5,186 bases of DNA from positions 1 to 5,186 of the forward strand of contig JAUUYO010000224.1 in NCBI GenBank assembly GCA_030590405.1, in the 5' to 3' direction. The translations under genes and the position numbers were made by a program. Origin of the DNA: Kangiellaceae bacterium. Lineage in GTDB: Bacteria; Pseudomonadota; Gammaproteobacteria; Enterobacterales; Kangiellaceae. Positions 5,171-5,186 of the stretch are shown one piece after another (positions within the stretch are counted from its first letter, which is position 1; each line of letters starts with the position of its first letter). The notes under the pieces are model-generated. The model saw nothing but the letters and a program-made list of their open reading frames with translations. It ran no database searches and had not been told where the DNA came from.

Positions 5171-5186
5171 TTATTTCATAAAGTAG

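Overview
The window is about 5.2 kb of AT-rich chromosomal DNA, most likely from a gammaproteobacterium. The best evidence is a full-length YgiQ that is colinear with the enterobacterial protein. A cobalamin riboswitch with a B12-uptake-type ABC ATPase, and a pair of heme d1/siroheme-decarboxylase genes, are also compatible with a respiratory, possibly denitrifying, member of that class. I cannot name a genus.

Layout, left to right. Positions 1-1216 are a minus-strand cobalamin unit. It has a weak promoter near 1227-1232, a compact cobalamin riboswitch (1126-1216), and a leader of about 100 nt with a hairpin. Then come an FecE/BtuD-type ATPase (58-1023) and the first codons of an overlapping gene with a hydrophobic N-terminus that runs off the left edge (1-65). 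The ATPase has no ATG or GTG start; its frame is open back almost to the riboswitch and begins with a hydrophobic, permease-like stretch. This looks like a deletion scar or a degraded gene start. Positions 1217-1452 form a divergent intergenic region with no gene that I support. Positions 1453-3675 are ygiQ on the plus strand, a radical-SAM protein of the UPF0313 family with an intact CX3CX2C motif and a hexapeptide-repeat linker.

Positions 3720-4648 (minus) are two genes overlapping by one base. They match the NirD/NirG (AhbA-like) and NirL/NirH (AhbB-like) subunits of siroheme decarboxylase and converge on ygiQ across a 44-bp gap. Positions 4649-5186 are essentially non-coding: a 12-bp duplication, a six-copy 17-bp tandem repeat, an A/T-only hairpin, a small palindrome, and perhaps the 3' tail of another minus-strand gene at the right edge.

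The genes share only a loose tetrapyrrole theme (cobalamin uptake, siroheme/heme d1); ygiQ has no evident link to either. No mobile element, CRISPR array, tRNA or rRNA was seen. The points most worth following up are the start-less ATPase under a B12 riboswitch, the isolated siroheme decarboxylase pair, and short tandem repeats of four different periods (12, 15, 17, 18 bp) within 5 kb.
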